35,686 nucleotides of DNA from Proteromonas lacertae (GCA_002245135.1 NGBS01000925.1:1-35686); one strand, 5' to 3'. Positions 18,064-27,609 are shown, counted from the first letter of the stretch. Made by a program: numbers and translations. The notes: a model not told the origin generated them from the letters alone.

Positions 18064-18866
18064 AAAATTGGTTTTTATTTATAGTAAAAATAATTATAAT
18101 TATTGAGTTATTTAATTATTATATTTATATATATAAATATGATAATTTCTATAACTGTATATCATTAGTTATACCTTCAACTTACTTTACATGGAGTAAA
18201 TGCAAAAAACAAATTGAAAATATGATATGTAGAAGTATAGATTATCCTAATGAAATAATAATTGTTATATCTGATAGTCAGTACGATAGAAATGTATTAT
18301 TTTATACATACTGTAAATATAATGTATCTCTTTATTATCGAAAAAATCATAAAAATTCAGCATCAAATAAGAACTTTGGATCGAGATTTACAAAATGCTC
18401 ATACATAAGCTATTTTGATGCAGATGATATAATGACAAAAAATAGAATTAAAATATTAAGATATATAATAGAAATGTATAATAGTTATGACATAATTATG
18501 CACATGTACACAAGGAATTACACATTGTTAAAAGAAAACAATGAACTGCCAACTGAATTAAGTAAATATTTCTATTTAAATTCTTCATATATTACACAAT
18601 TGTATAGAAGTAAAATAAAAGCACATAAAGTACAATTATGGGGTTGTTGTCATTTTCTTCCTATTCACTACCATATTAGTAACGGATGGATCACTATAAA
18701 AAGAAGTCTTTTTGATAAAGAAAAATTTAATGAAGATATATCAATTCAAAGAGCAGAAGATAGTGAATATAATGGAAGAGTTATATCAAAAGGATACAAA
18801 ACTCTTATACTTGCTATGGTATTAGGATATTATTCAAAACAAAATGAATGTGATATTTTAATATAA
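18060..18866 (+). CDS. GT2-like glycosyltransferase
   Basis: 268 aa. The anchor is at residues about 4-26, then a GT-A domain of the GT2 type: ISLVIPSTYFTWSKC (first strand), NEIIIVISDSQYDRN, NSASNKNFGSRF and the metal-binding YISYFDADDIMTKNRI, and later NEDISIQRAEDSEYNGRV, which supplies the acidic E-D motif of the acceptor site. The substrate is unknown. The ATG is embedded in the stop of the upstream GT31 gene, and the 3' end overlaps by 9 bp the convergent gene at 18858. Confidence 0.78.
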   Translation: MKNWFLFIVKIIIIIELFNYYIYIYKYDNFYNCISLVIPSTYFTWSKCKKQIENMICRSIDYPNEIIIVISDSQYDRNVLFYTYCKYNVSLYYRKNHKNSASNKNFGSRFTKCSYISYFDADDIMTKNRIKILRYIIEMYNSYDIIMHMYTRNYTLLKENNELPTELSKYFYLNSSYITQLYRSKIKAHKVQLWGCCHFLPIHYHISNGWITIKRSLFDKEKFNEDISIQRAEDSEYNGRVISKGYKTLILAMVLGYYSKQNECDILI

Positions 18867-19538
18867 TATTCCATAATAGCATATGTCATTAGTTATAATG
18901 TGATTAGTTATTCTCTTTTCCTTTCTATGATAATACTTATTTAACTTTTGAAATGTCAAATTTAATTTTCTATATATAATTGCCATATGCATATCTTCTC
19001 TATAAATAATTCTTTTCTCTTTCAAAAGTTCTATATAAATTGTAGTAATTAATGTGCTAGGAGTTATAACAAATCCTCCAGCTACAAAATGAGGAAATAT
19101 ATTATATGGATAAATTGATTTAGGTAAAAATACAGAAGAATTTTCATATCTTCTAACTTTCATTTGTGGATAGTAAAATCCACTAATCATGTGTTCATTT
19201 AAATATATATTTATATATATTATAATTAAAGGGATGTTTGGTATAATATCATCATCATTTTTTATTATATAATCTGAGCATATATTCTTTTTAGTATAGA
19301 ATCTGTAAATACTGCATGTCATAATAGTTAGATTATAGTAACTATCAACAATATCAATACCAACAATATCATTTTTGCTTTCTTTTTTGATAGTATATAA
19401 ATTTTCTTTTGTAGCAATAACAAAATTATAATTACATGATTGTTTTAAACATATCCTGCCCCATGTAGATTTTATTCTTTTTCTGTGTGCAAAATGATTA
19501 ATAGCTGACTCTATAAAGAATATTAGTTTAAAGAACAT
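18858..19538 (-). CDS. GT31-like glycosyltransferase, 5' end unresolved
   Basis: 226 aa from the first ATG, but this leaves out a stem and anchor. GT31 features: IESAINHFAHRKRIKSTWG (the R-x-x-I-R-x-T-W-G signature), IIGIDIVDSYYNLT-like DxxDxYxNLT motif (here GIDIVDSYYNLTIMT), IIKNDDDIIPN (metal site), FVAGGFVITPST and YREDMHMAII (acidic motif). The frame remains open upstream to about 19720 and encodes FIFVCFILFIF followed by a Lys/Asn stem, which is clearly the missing anchor, yet no ATG occurs in it. Galactose or GlcNAc transfer is usual for this family. Confidence 0.75.
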   Translation of the reverse strand: MFFKLIFFIESAINHFAHRKRIKSTWGRICLKQSCNYNFVIATKENLYTIKKESKNDIVGIDIVDSYYNLTIMTCSIYRFYTKKNICSDYIIKNDDDIIPNIPLIIIYINIYLNEHMISGFYYPQMKVRRYENSSVFLPKSIYPYNIFPHFVAGGFVITPSTLITTIYIELLKEKRIIYREDMHMAIIYRKLNLTFQKLNKYYHRKEKRITNHIITNDICYYGILY

Positions 19539-19765
19539 TTGATTAGTAGGTTGTATTGAAAAATTATAATAGAATGGATTGTTAGTATAAATATCCTTCT
19601 TTATAGAATGAGAGATGTTTGTGTTTTTCTTAGAAAATATAAAAAGTATAAAACATACAAAAATAAAAATTACACTAGATATTCTAAATATATATAAATA
19701 TATATATATAAGACTGAAATATTAATGAATATGTTATTACTTTAGTTTTTTTATTAATTATTGTT

Positions 19766-20686
19766 GTGACATTATACTATTTTCTATTTTCATTATTAAT
19801 AACACTAATATTTTTGTTAATTAAAAGCAATAATATTGATAGAATATATCCTCAAAATGATTATGAGCAAATAATACAATTTGATAAACTACACATGAAT
19901 GTTCTAAACAAATTGAATTGTGTATATCCCTTAAAGGAAGTAAATCTAAAATATCTATTAATTTTTCTTTTATCTAGAGATAGATACTATGCTGTGTATT
20001 ATTCTCTAAAGTATTGGTTAAAGTTAGATAAAAAAATGCAAATTAAAATAATTATATTAGATCATTACACAACATATATACCTTTACTTAAATATTACAA
20101 TGTTATTGAAAAAATTCATAATATTAAAATATACAAATTAAAAGAATTAAACTGGAGAAATGCAATTGATAAAGAGATACCTGATGTAATAAGCTACTAT
20201 TTAAAGAAGTTTAAACAATATAAATATTATGTCTTGTCAGACGTTGATATTATATTAATCAATATTCCTAATAATATGTTTGATTTATATAGTACAATTC
20301 TATCTAGTTGTATGGTTAATGTAGTTGGGCCATCTTTAATGATAAATGATATATCAATGCTATTTCCAGACTATATAAAAGTCTATGATTTTGAAACTAA
20401 ATATCTTAAAAGCAATCATTATGATGTTCTATATAGAAATTATTATGTATCATTTATTGAAGCTGATATCGATACAATATTTGGAATGAGAAAAAGTACT
20501 ACAAGATTTAAAAGACATAGTAAATTATCATTTAGATCTTTATCTCCTTATATATCACATCATATTGATTGGTATATCACATCTAAATCTATTCCTAAAT
20601 CTTTTATATACTACGTAAATCATTCAAAATCCATAAACCATTCTGGTTCTGCATTTAAAATTACCAATTCACTAAAGCAGCCTTAG
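19766..20686 (+). CDS. Unclassified GT-A glycosyltransferase, no ATG at start
   Basis: 306 aa from a GTG at 19766; the open frame continues upstream to a TGA at 19715 without an ATG, and the first internal ATG would remove the anchor (residues about 2-20). Domain features: LKYLLIFLLSRDRYYAVYYSLKYW, MQIKIIILDHYTTY, the probable metal site YYVLSDVDIILINIP, NVVGPSLMINDISMLFPDY, IEADIDTIFGMRK and SPYISHHIDWYI. The motif set suggests a sugar transferase similar to uncharacterised bacterial and protist proteins. The family is not assigned. It lies 9 bp upstream of the GT15 gene. Confidence 0.62.
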   Translation: MTLYYFLFSLLITLIFLLIKSNNIDRIYPQNDYEQIIQFDKLHMNVLNKLNCVYPLKEVNLKYLLIFLLSRDRYYAVYYSLKYWLKLDKKMQIKIIILDHYTTYIPLLKYYNVIEKIHNIKIYKLKELNWRNAIDKEIPDVISYYLKKFKQYKYYVLSDVDIILINIPNNMFDLYSTILSSCMVNVVGPSLMINDISMLFPDYIKVYDFETKYLKSNHYDVLYRNYYVSFIEADIDTIFGMRKSTTRFKRHSKLSFRSLSPYISHHIDWYITSKSIPKSFIYYVNHSKSINHSGSAFKITNSLKQP

Positions 20687-20695
20687 AATTGTATA

Positions 20696-21652
20696 ATGAT
20701 AATTACATTTATAATATATATTTTTTTAATGGTTATTTGTTTTAGATATTATAGTTATATTTTTAGTTATTATGTCTTTACAAAAATTACATTCAATAGA
20801 AATGATAATTTATCAGAATTGTTTATTAATTCTGTTATCATATACAATCAAAGAATAGATTATATAAATCGTATATACAAAATGAATCAGATATGTAAGG
20901 GATGGAAGAAAGCAATAATTGTACTATTAAAATTTGATGAAATTAAAAAGTTTATAAATAGAAACTACTTATTTCTTATACAAAAATATCATGATGAATT
21001 AATATTCTTTGTTACTGAAAGAATATCTAAAACAACTTTATATAAAGATATAAAATATATAGTAGTGGATATATCTGAAATATTTTTCTCATTTCCTTAT
21101 AAATTTAATCAATCAGCACATAAACCAAACTATATGAAGAGAGGAAAATGGAATTATCAACATATGTGTAGATTCTTTTTTAAAAATATATTTTTTCATC
21201 CCATATTGTGTGATGTTGATATTTATATGAGGCTTGATTCAGAATCAATACTAAATACTACTCAAAATTTATTTAATTTAATGGGGGAAGGAATTGTCTA
21301 TATGCATAATAAAATAATGAATGATTGTGGTAGATTAGTAGAAGGATTAAAACAATATATTTATTCTTTTGTAAAAGCATTGAATATAGATATAAAAGAT
21401 AAAGAAAAGTATTATTTAGCATTTAATAAAACTGCCCTATTATATTACAATAATTTTGAAATATGTCGAATGAAATTTTTTAGAAGTAAAGAAATGATTC
21501 TATTATCCAATTTAATTGATTACAGTTATGGACAGTTTATCTATAGATGGGGAGATGCTCCTTTAAGATATATTAGTTTATCTATGTTTGCTGATAACGC
21601 TTCAATAATTGCATTACCTCATTCAGTAAAATATTGCCATCAAAATTGTTAA
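20696..21652 (+). CDS. GT15 alpha-1,2-mannosyltransferase (KTR/MNT type)
   Basis: 318 aa. Anchor at residues about 2-20. It shows the GT15 signatures well: KWNYQHMCRFFFKNIFFHP (family: YxxMCRxxSGxFFxHP), CDVDIYMRLDSES (YxWRxEPxv), GIVYMHNK, NNFEICRMKFFRSK (family: SNFEIxxxxFFRS, with the conserved Glu) and FIYRWGDAPLRYISLSMF followed by YCHQ. GT15 enzymes add alpha-1,2-mannose from GDP-mannose to N- or O-glycans in the Golgi of fungi. Length is near the minimum for the family (about 350-400 aa). Confident assignment from motif order. Confidence 0.88.
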   Translation: MIITFIIYIFLMVICFRYYSYIFSYYVFTKITFNRNDNLSELFINSVIIYNQRIDYINRIYKMNQICKGWKKAIIVLLKFDEIKKFINRNYLFLIQKYHDELIFFVTERISKTTLYKDIKYIVVDISEIFFSFPYKFNQSAHKPNYMKRGKWNYQHMCRFFFKNIFFHPILCDVDIYMRLDSESILNTTQNLFNLMGEGIVYMHNKIMNDCGRLVEGLKQYIYSFVKALNIDIKDKEKYYLAFNKTALLYYNNFEICRMKFFRSKEMILLSNLIDYSYGQFIYRWGDAPLRYISLSMFADNASIIALPHSVKYCHQNC

Positions 21653-22125
21653 CTTAAAGTGATATATATATATATATATATATGTTTTATATAAAACCAA
21701 CAAATTGTTAAAATTACTGTAATATATTTTTTAATCTTTCAATTGGTGATATTTTGCTTATTTTTAGAATATAATTAAATCAGAGTAAATTAAAGATTAT
21801 TAACAAGATGGTGATGACCTATTGATAATGAACTAGAGGATAGATACTGTGTCTTCTTAATCACCAAGTAAACTTTCAACTAAGACTTTAAACGTTACAG
21901 TTAAAGTTATTGTTAAATACAATCTTTTTATTGTTTTATTTTTTGTTATTGACTTTATGCATAATATTTGCATTAAATATTGCTGTCCAATATATTAATT
22001 AGCAATTTAATATTTACATGTAATGCCCATAAATTTAAACATGTTAGTTAATGAACAATGAGAATATATTATTACAATCCTTATAAAAAGAGTGAAAAAT
22101 TCTTTTAAGAACCATATTTTAAAAT
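21653..22125. other. Intergenic between convergent genes, nothing recognised
   Basis: About 470 bp, AT-rich, with a short (TA) run at 21662-21683. I see no coding remnant or repeat beyond this. Confidence 0.5.
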
Positions 22126-23121
22126 CTAGAATTTGTGATAATTTTTAATATATTTGCAAAATTTGCATGGCGTAAATATGTAATGTTTCATATTTTTATA
22201 CCAATCTTTTGAATAATTGTAAGGCCAATTTATATATTCACCTAATATCTTTCTATCATTTCTAATTGAATAAACATAATTTATTAATTCGCTATAATTT
22301 TTAAAATCTTTTGCATTAATAATTGAAAAATTAGTTGGATAAAATTTCTCAACATTTCTTGCTCCAAAATATATGGGAATTGATCCTCCTCTCATGCAAT
22401 CCCATAATTTTTCTGTTACATAATCATCATCAATAGTATCAGAATGCATTTGTCCCCATTTAACTTGATTAACAGTATTTTCAATTGCTAAACAGAATTT
22501 ATAATTTTTAATAAGTAAATATTTTTGATTAGGTAAGTTATCAGGCCATTTAAGATGATTCTTAAACGCTTGACCAAAAATATCTACTTTCATTTTTCTG
22601 TTAAACATTTGGCATATTAAATTTCTATTTTTGTATGGTTGTCTATAAATAAAGACAATATCTTTTCTTTTCATAAATTCATCAATTGATCTTAGAGATT
22701 CTTTTCCTTCATTGATTATGTTAACAATATTATGATAATATGGATATGAGAAATGATGTTTTGATATGAAAAGTTTATAACTTATCAAAACATCAAATGA
22801 AGTATCTCTTCCACTGCTAATATATAGCATATTTTTCCATCTACTTAATGCTTCTACATTTATTTTTATATTTAAAATGCGATTGTTTTTTCTTTGAGAT
22901 AATGATTTTATGTAGCGATTATACATAACAACATTATAGTTATACGTATTGTTTTTACTAATAATACATTTTACATTTCCACAATTATATTTAGTATTAT
23001 TTAGTCCAAACCATTCATCCATATATCTACTATTTATGTATATATTATATAATTTGTTTCTTTTCCAAACTGCAATACAACCAACTATTAAAACAATAAA
23101 TATATTTTGCGCTATTGTCAT
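22126..23121 (-). CDS. GT10 alpha-1,3/4-fucosyltransferase
   Basis: 331 aa. Anchor at residues about 3-18, then a GT10 domain. Visible elements: FDVLISYKLFISKHHFSYPY, IVFIYRQPYKNRNLICQMF, VDIFGQAFKN, and the strongly conserved donor-binding part KNYKFCLAIENTVNQ...DDDYVTEKLWDCMRGGSIPIYFG, which matches the GT10 block (F-x-x-A-x-E-N-S...Y-V-T-E-K). It transfers fucose from GDP-fucose to GlcNAc of N- or Lewis-type glycans in the Golgi. The His-Cys-rich C-terminus (CKFCKYIKNYHKF) is short. The ATG start is well placed before the anchor. Confidence 0.9.
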   Translation of the reverse strand: MTIAQNIFIVLIVGCIAVWKRNKLYNIYINSRYMDEWFGLNNTKYNCGNVKCIISKNNTYNYNVVMYNRYIKSLSQRKNNRILNIKINVEALSRWKNMLYISSGRDTSFDVLISYKLFISKHHFSYPYYHNIVNIINEGKESLRSIDEFMKRKDIVFIYRQPYKNRNLICQMFNRKMKVDIFGQAFKNHLKWPDNLPNQKYLLIKNYKFCLAIENTVNQVKWGQMHSDTIDDDYVTEKLWDCMRGGSIPIYFGARNVEKFYPTNFSIINAKDFKNYSELINYVYSIRNDRKILGEYINWPYNYSKDWYKNMKHYIFTPCKFCKYIKNYHKF

Positions 23122-23288
23122 TTACCAATTAAAAAGAATACAATATATATTGTATTAATAAATATTTTTTAATTACATTTTTATTTTTTCTCGTCATTAT
23201 GATGAGTTTATCTCTTATGATGATGATTTTTATTTTATAGTAAGCAACATCACCTTTATAATAGATCCAATCAAGGAAATTTCTACTA

Positions 23289-23315
23289 CTCATGAATAAC
23301 CTAGTTATTCATGAG
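23289..23315. repeat. Perfect 12 bp inverted repeat with 3 nt loop
   Basis: The arms CTCATGAATAAC and GTTATTCATGAG are fully complementary around CTA. It could be a terminator-like or cruciform element of the flanking genes; no function is shown. Confidence 0.7.
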
Positions 23316-23554
23316 AATTCACCTCCGATTAAAGCAGCATATTAGCTAAATTTGCAAGGGAATAAGTTCAGTGATGTACTAGTTGCTTAACATGTTTTAA
23401 CATATTCGTTTTCCTACTTTGTCATATAAACTACAATTTTGTATATTTCGAATCATATGTAATTTAGATGGTTTATTAGTTTATAATATCAAAATTAAAG
23501 AAAAAAAATTCCTTATATGAAACTAAAAGAAAGAGATTTTCATAGATTATCTCG

Positions 23555-23640
23555 ACCTGGTTTAGTTGGTCAAGAAAGAAACTCTGTTAAAATGAGAGTA
23601 ATAATTCCAGATTCATAATATATATTCCAATAGATATTCC
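23555..23640 (+). pseudogene. Degraded fragment related to 5761-5985
   Basis: Short coding patches SRPGLVG, NSVKMRVIIPDS and IPIDIPL follow each other as in the fragment at 5761-5985. Unrecognised family; broken; probably mobile-element derived. Confidence 0.45.
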
Positions 23641-23716
23641 GCTTTTATAACATTTATTTAGATTAATATTTTGTGAAGGTCATAATATGTACTAGTTGAC
23701 AAAAATAATATATTAG

Positions 23717-24712
23717 TTGATGATAATTGTAATTATATTAATTTGTATAATATTGTATGTATATATTCAATATTTAAATTTTGATAATAGTAATTTGTTT
23801 TTAAATTATTTATTATATAGAGTATTAGATAAATCATTCTCAAAAATCATTAAAAATGAGGCAAAATACTATACTACCTTTAACGATACAGATTTAAACC
23901 TTCCACATATTATTGATTTTTCTGTATTAAAAAATATAACATGTTTTTACAAACCAGAAATTATCATTGCTGTTTTATCATCTCCTCATAATTTTAAGAA
24001 GAGATTTTCATTTAGATATATCAGCAAAGATTATTGTAATGCTAAAACAAAATGCAAATTCATTTTCTTTATGGGATCGTCATATTATGAAGATAAAGTA
24101 TTAATAAACAAAGAAACTTCTACTTTTAATGATTTAGTACAGTTTTCATTTCAAAATAGTTATTTAAATTTGACAATTTTGTCTATCATGGCTATAAAGT
24201 ATTGCTATAGAATCTTTAAATATCTAAATTATTACATTAAGACAGATGACGATGTTTTAATCAATTATTCTTTGTTATTCAATATCTTAACCAGAATAAA
24301 TATAAGTAATAACCATGTATTTGGACATTATGATGGTAAATTTACTGTAAACAGAAATAAAAACAGTAAAAGCTACATACCTTATTTTCAATATCCATAT
24401 AAAGTTAGTCCAGCATATGTATATGGTGGATTAATAATTGTAACCAAATCATCATTAAGTAAAATATATAAGGAAATAAGCAAAAATCATTCATATGTTT
24501 GGAAAGAAGATGTAAATTTCGGAATTATATGCAAATGGTGTAATGTGACTGTTTTGCAATATCCTTGTTGTGTAGATGCAAAAAATAAAATAAAAGAATG
24601 TGTAATTAATAATAATACTATTGCAATTGAATTATACAATAAAATAGATTCTTTCTATTGTATTAAAATATTTACAGTAAAATTTCATCAATTATTAGTA
24701 AAAGAAATCTAA
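23717..24712 (+). CDS. GT31-like glycosyltransferase
   Basis: 331 aa. Anchor at residues about 2-19. GT31 order: PEIIIAVLSSPHNFKKRFSF, CKFIFFMGSS, FNDLVQFSFQNSYLNLTILS (the D-x-x-Q-x-x-F-x-x-S-Y-x-N-L-T block), metal site YYIKTDDDVLINYS, YVYGGLIIVTKSSL (G-G-x-x-x-x) and WKEDVNFGIIC (acidic motif). It is the copy closest to classical animal beta-1,3-galactosyltransferases in its motifs. C-terminal Cys pairs (CCVD, CVIN) are as often seen in lumenal enzymes. ATG at 23717 is in frame with another Met immediately after. Confidence 0.85.
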   Translation: MMIIVIILICIILYVYIQYLNFDNSNLFLNYLLYRVLDKSFSKIIKNEAKYYTTFNDTDLNLPHIIDFSVLKNITCFYKPEIIIAVLSSPHNFKKRFSFRYISKDYCNAKTKCKFIFFMGSSYYEDKVLINKETSTFNDLVQFSFQNSYLNLTILSIMAIKYCYRIFKYLNYYIKTDDDVLINYSLLFNILTRINISNNHVFGHYDGKFTVNRNKNSKSYIPYFQYPYKVSPAYVYGGLIIVTKSSLSKIYKEISKNHSYVWKEDVNFGIICKWCNVTVLQYPCCVDAKNKIKECVINNNTIAIELYNKIDSFYCIKIFTVKFHQLLVKEI

Positions 24713-24919
24713 ATTACTTCTTGTTGTTTAAAATATATAGTGATTATATAAAATATAGTGATTTAATTGATTATATATACTGTATTACAAATAATAATAA
24801 TTAACTGAGCGTGTATATAAAACTATAAAAGTTGGTAATAGTGAATAGAAAATCATGGTTATAAATAGAATTAAAAATATAGCAACATTACTCCTCTCTA
24901 TTATTTTTATAAATTGTTA

Positions 24920-25660
24920 ATGATTCTAATAATCATTTATATATTTCATTTATTTTTACTTATTAACATATGTTTCTTTGTTTTATTTGTAAATGATAAT
25001 CAAATGTGCATGTGGTATAATATAAATACAGCCACTAATTTTGATACTAATAAAACACATATAATAAATAAATACATTAAAGTATTAAACATGTTACAAG
25101 TAAAATACTTTCTAGGATTTGGCTCTGAATTGGGTAGTTTTAGAAACAAAGGGATAATAAAAAATGATCATGATGTGGATATTCTTATACCAATATGGAT
25201 GAATTATCACATATTTAAATGTAATTACTATTTGCACTACTATCCTCAGAAATGTAATATATTTACTAATCCTAATTATAAAATATGTAATAAAACAAGA
25301 ATAGAATATTTGTTTATGTTCAAGGAGTATATTGAAAATATAAGTAAATCAAAAAGCGATTATTCATGTAAATATTGGGGAAAATTTGGTTATACTAGTT
25401 GTTGGATGTTTAAATCAGAATATTTATTTTTAGATATTTGGGTGTTAATAGGGAATGAATATGTTTACAATGATATTGATATTTGCAGATGTTTATTTTC
25501 TGATAATATTGTCTATTGTAATAAAAATGCATTGAAATCAATTATTAGATTATATGGAAAAAATTATATGATTCCAAACAAAAAAGGGAGTGGAGATGTA
25601 TTATGCAAAATAATAATCAACCCAAATAGAAATAATTCAATTTTACTTACAACTAGCTAA
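24920..25660 (+). CDS. LicD-family phosphotransferase
   Basis: 246 aa from the ATG at 24920. Anchor at residues about 2-25. The LicD/fukutin signature is clear: KVLNMLQVKYFLGFGSELGSFRNKG followed by IIKNDHDVDILIPI, with the D-x-D metal site of nucleotidyltransferase-fold enzymes. Members move phosphocholine, ribitol phosphate or similar groups from CDP donors to sugars (LicD in bacteria, fukutin and FKRP in animals). The C-terminal YLFLDIWVLIG matches the second conserved acidic strand. In this array it could put phospho-substituents on the surface glycan. The virus-like element begins about 30-60 bp after its stop. Confidence 0.82.
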   Translation: MILIIIYIFHLFLLINICFFVLFVNDNQMCMWYNINTATNFDTNKTHIINKYIKVLNMLQVKYFLGFGSELGSFRNKGIIKNDHDVDILIPIWMNYHIFKCNYYLHYYPQKCNIFTNPNYKICNKTRIEYLFMFKEYIENISKSKSDYSCKYWGKFGYTSCWMFKSEYLFLDIWVLIGNEYVYNDIDICRCLFSDNIVYCNKNALKSIIRLYGKNYMIPNKKGSGDVLCKIIINPNRNNSILLTTS

Positions 25661-25721
25661 ATTATCTAAATAAGTATTACTAAAAGTCATATGGCTCCAG
25701 AAGGACGTCCTTTTAGGTAAC

Positions 25722-25865
25722 TCGATGCAATCGATGAAGCTCCCGTAAAGGTCAACTCTGAATCTAGAAGGGGACGGACTCCTAGAACACTCGTTAGAAC
25801 TCTGTGACAATGTCCCATGGTCCCATTTACGTAAGGTTCCTACGGGATTCCTCCCAACAGGGTCT
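25722..25865 (+). repeat. Left terminal inverted repeat
   Basis: 144 bp beginning TCGATGCAATCGATGAAGC and ending GGTCT; its reverse complement is 34881-35023. About 32 bp of GC-richer DNA outside it (from about 25690) has no partner at the other end. Confidence 0.85.
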
Positions 25866-26189
25866 ATTGCCTACGGAGTCTACTTCCCTACGGGGACTCT
25901 TGGAAGCTATTTCTATACCTATCTATGAGACGATCTCCTACGGGTACTCCTGGAAGCTATCTAGAAGTGTTGATTACCTCGAGGTGATGATTCTAATCAC
26001 GCTCTTGACTCTCCTTGCTACGCTGGTGACCTTGTAAGGGCTTTTAATAGAATCGTGGAAACCAATCGTGGAACCGGGAGTTTACAATTGTTAACAAGTT
26101 ACCAAATGGTAACTCCGGGAGGTTCTGGCTAGTTGTGGATTTCTCAAGGCCCTTGAAGATAATGATAAGCAATCTCGGAGGCATTACTT

Positions 26190-26564
26190 CTTTTCCTAGA
26201 GATATTATTAACGTGCAAGAGAAGACTCCGACGAGGAGGAAGCTTCTGGGGAAAGTTAAAGGACTTCGGTAAAAAGGTTGTTACCACAGGTAAGAAGGCT
26301 GTAGACTACCTACAAGACAAAAAGATCATCTCCAAGGTTGCTGATGCCTTAGGACAACAACAAGTAGCTGACGTTGCTCGTAAGATAGGATTTGGAAAAC
26401 ACCGTGGAGGAGCACGTCTAGGATTTAATGGAGGTGCCCGTCTTGGTTTCAATGGAGGAACACGTCTCGGATTCAATGGAGGAAGGTACCGAAGAATAGC
26501 CAGAGGTGGAGCCATCAATCAACAGGCAATGTTGCAATCATACTTAAGCTCTGTAGGAGCATAA
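26190..26564 (+). pseudogene. Small basic Gly-repeat protein, minor capsid/core-like (fossil)
   Basis: Encodes an amphipathic Lys-rich helix region followed by three tandem copies of an eight-residue unit GGARLGFN at 26407-26478 and a basic tail. Layout resembles the small basic or membrane-active core proteins (pVI/pX type) of adenoviruses and of Polinton-like elements. Broken. Function inferred only from composition and position. Confidence 0.4.
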
Positions 26565-26574
26565 GCAATTCCCA

Positions 26575-27036
26575 ATGAGTCTTTTCCTTAAGCAAATTAC
26601 CATGACCATCTATAAGCTAAGAGATTACATCTCCAATCCACGACAACCAGCAAATGACTTACAACTAGAAGACTTATCTAAGGAGTGGTATGATGAAGTT
26701 GATGACTTAGCTGATAACCAGAACATCGTAGGGATCAAGACTTATATTCGATACGTGCCAGCTACAGAGGAAGATAAAGCCCACACTCCCCATGGATCTA
26801 TCATCTATAAGACTACTCAGAAGCTTTACCTTATCAATGTCCATGCTCCTGACAAAGTCGAGAAGCTCATTGTCTTTTACGGAAGATGTACTGACTCCAG
26901 GATCTTGATCAAGAGTATGGAAGGAGTCAGTCTGTGGATTTGTAACATCGTGATTCCATCTGAAGATCTTGATCACATCTACCTAGTCACTTCCGACAAT
27001 GACAATCAGATTCCTTGTGTGGTCAGGCATAAGTAA
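26575..27036 (+). CDS. Unknown small element protein, 153 aa
   Basis: A fossil gene of the virus-like element, 10 bp after the basic protein gene. No recognised motif; alternating hydrophobic stretches (KLYLINVHAPDKVEKLIVFYG) suggest a beta-rich fold, so a minor capsid or penton-like role is possible but unproven. Looks whole as an open frame. Confidence 0.45.
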   Translation: MSLFLKQITMTIYKLRDYISNPRQPANDLQLEDLSKEWYDEVDDLADNQNIVGIKTYIRYVPATEEDKAHTPHGSIIYKTTQKLYLINVHAPDKVEKLIVFYGRCTDSRILIKSMEGVSLWICNIVIPSEDLDHIYLVTSDNDNQIPCVVRHK

Positions 27037-27069
27037 AAAAGCAATCAACGAATTCCAAAGGGTATTACA

Positions 27070-27609
27070 ATGCCTCGTAAGTACACACACTCATTAGTTG
27101 AAAGAGACAACACTGGACTTAGAAGGCCAACAGATATTGATGAGTCGGACATAGCACCTTATCGTAGGTCAACAAAGCAAGAGACTTCAAAGGACAATGA
27201 TCTTGATGATGGTGAACTATTGAGTATCCTCAAGAAGTTATCCGACGATGATAAGCAATCACCAGTAAAGTCAACTCCGAGAAGAGTATCTCTGAAGAAG
27301 TCAAGTATCGGAGAAGAAGGAGGAATAAGTAAAAGACTGATTGCCCTCAAGAACAAGAGCAAGAAGAAGAAGAGCCGTAAGAACAAGTGCAAGTTGATGT
27401 ACCTAGACGATATTGACTCTGCCGATGATGAGATCACCGTAAGAAGTAGCAGTATCATGGATCCTGAGAACTTAGATGATATGATTAACAGCATGGGAAT
27501 GACTCCATACTCATCACCTTCAAAGTCAACAACTAAGAACACAGTCAAAGGAGTTGGAGGTGCTAGTTATAAGACTTCACAGGAGCCGATAGTCCCGATC
27601 TATAATTAG
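27070..27609 (+). CDS. Basic disordered element protein, 179 aa
   Basis: A fossil gene of the virus-like element. It is Lys/Arg/Ser/Asp-rich with a strongly basic tract (KNKSKKKKSRKNK) near residue 95, as in DNA-binding core proteins, but without a recognised domain. Looks whole as an open frame. Confidence 0.4.
   Translation: MPRKYTHSLVERDNTGLRRPTDIDESDIAPYRRSTKQETSKDNDLDDGELLSILKKLSDDDKQSPVKSTPRRVSLKKSSIGEEGGISKRLIALKNKSKKKKSRKNKCKLMYLDDIDSADDEITVRSSSIMDPENLDDMINSMGMTPYSSPSKSTTKNTVKGVGGASYKTSQEPIVPIYN

Larger units (their letters stand above)
23122..23716. other. Intergenic with a palindrome and a dispersed gene fragment
   Basis: About 600 bp. It holds a perfect short hairpin at 23289-23315 and, at about 23555-23640, a fragment related to 5761-5985. 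Otherwise AT-rich and without a gene. Confidence 0.55.

Noticed and set aside
19584-19605. GTAT...TAG segment on the plus strand in the divergent gap
   Set aside because: It has intron-like ends but no flanking exon that it would join; it lies in the open anchor region of the opposite gene.
25661-25721. Target-site duplication of the virus-like element
   Set aside because: No matching 5-6 bp flanks could be paired with the right boundary because the right end is a palindrome and the left has extra sequence.
25804-26037. 77-codon frame at the left end of the element
   Set aside because: It reads mostly through the terminal repeat, and the same peptide appears from the right-end repeat; not a gene.
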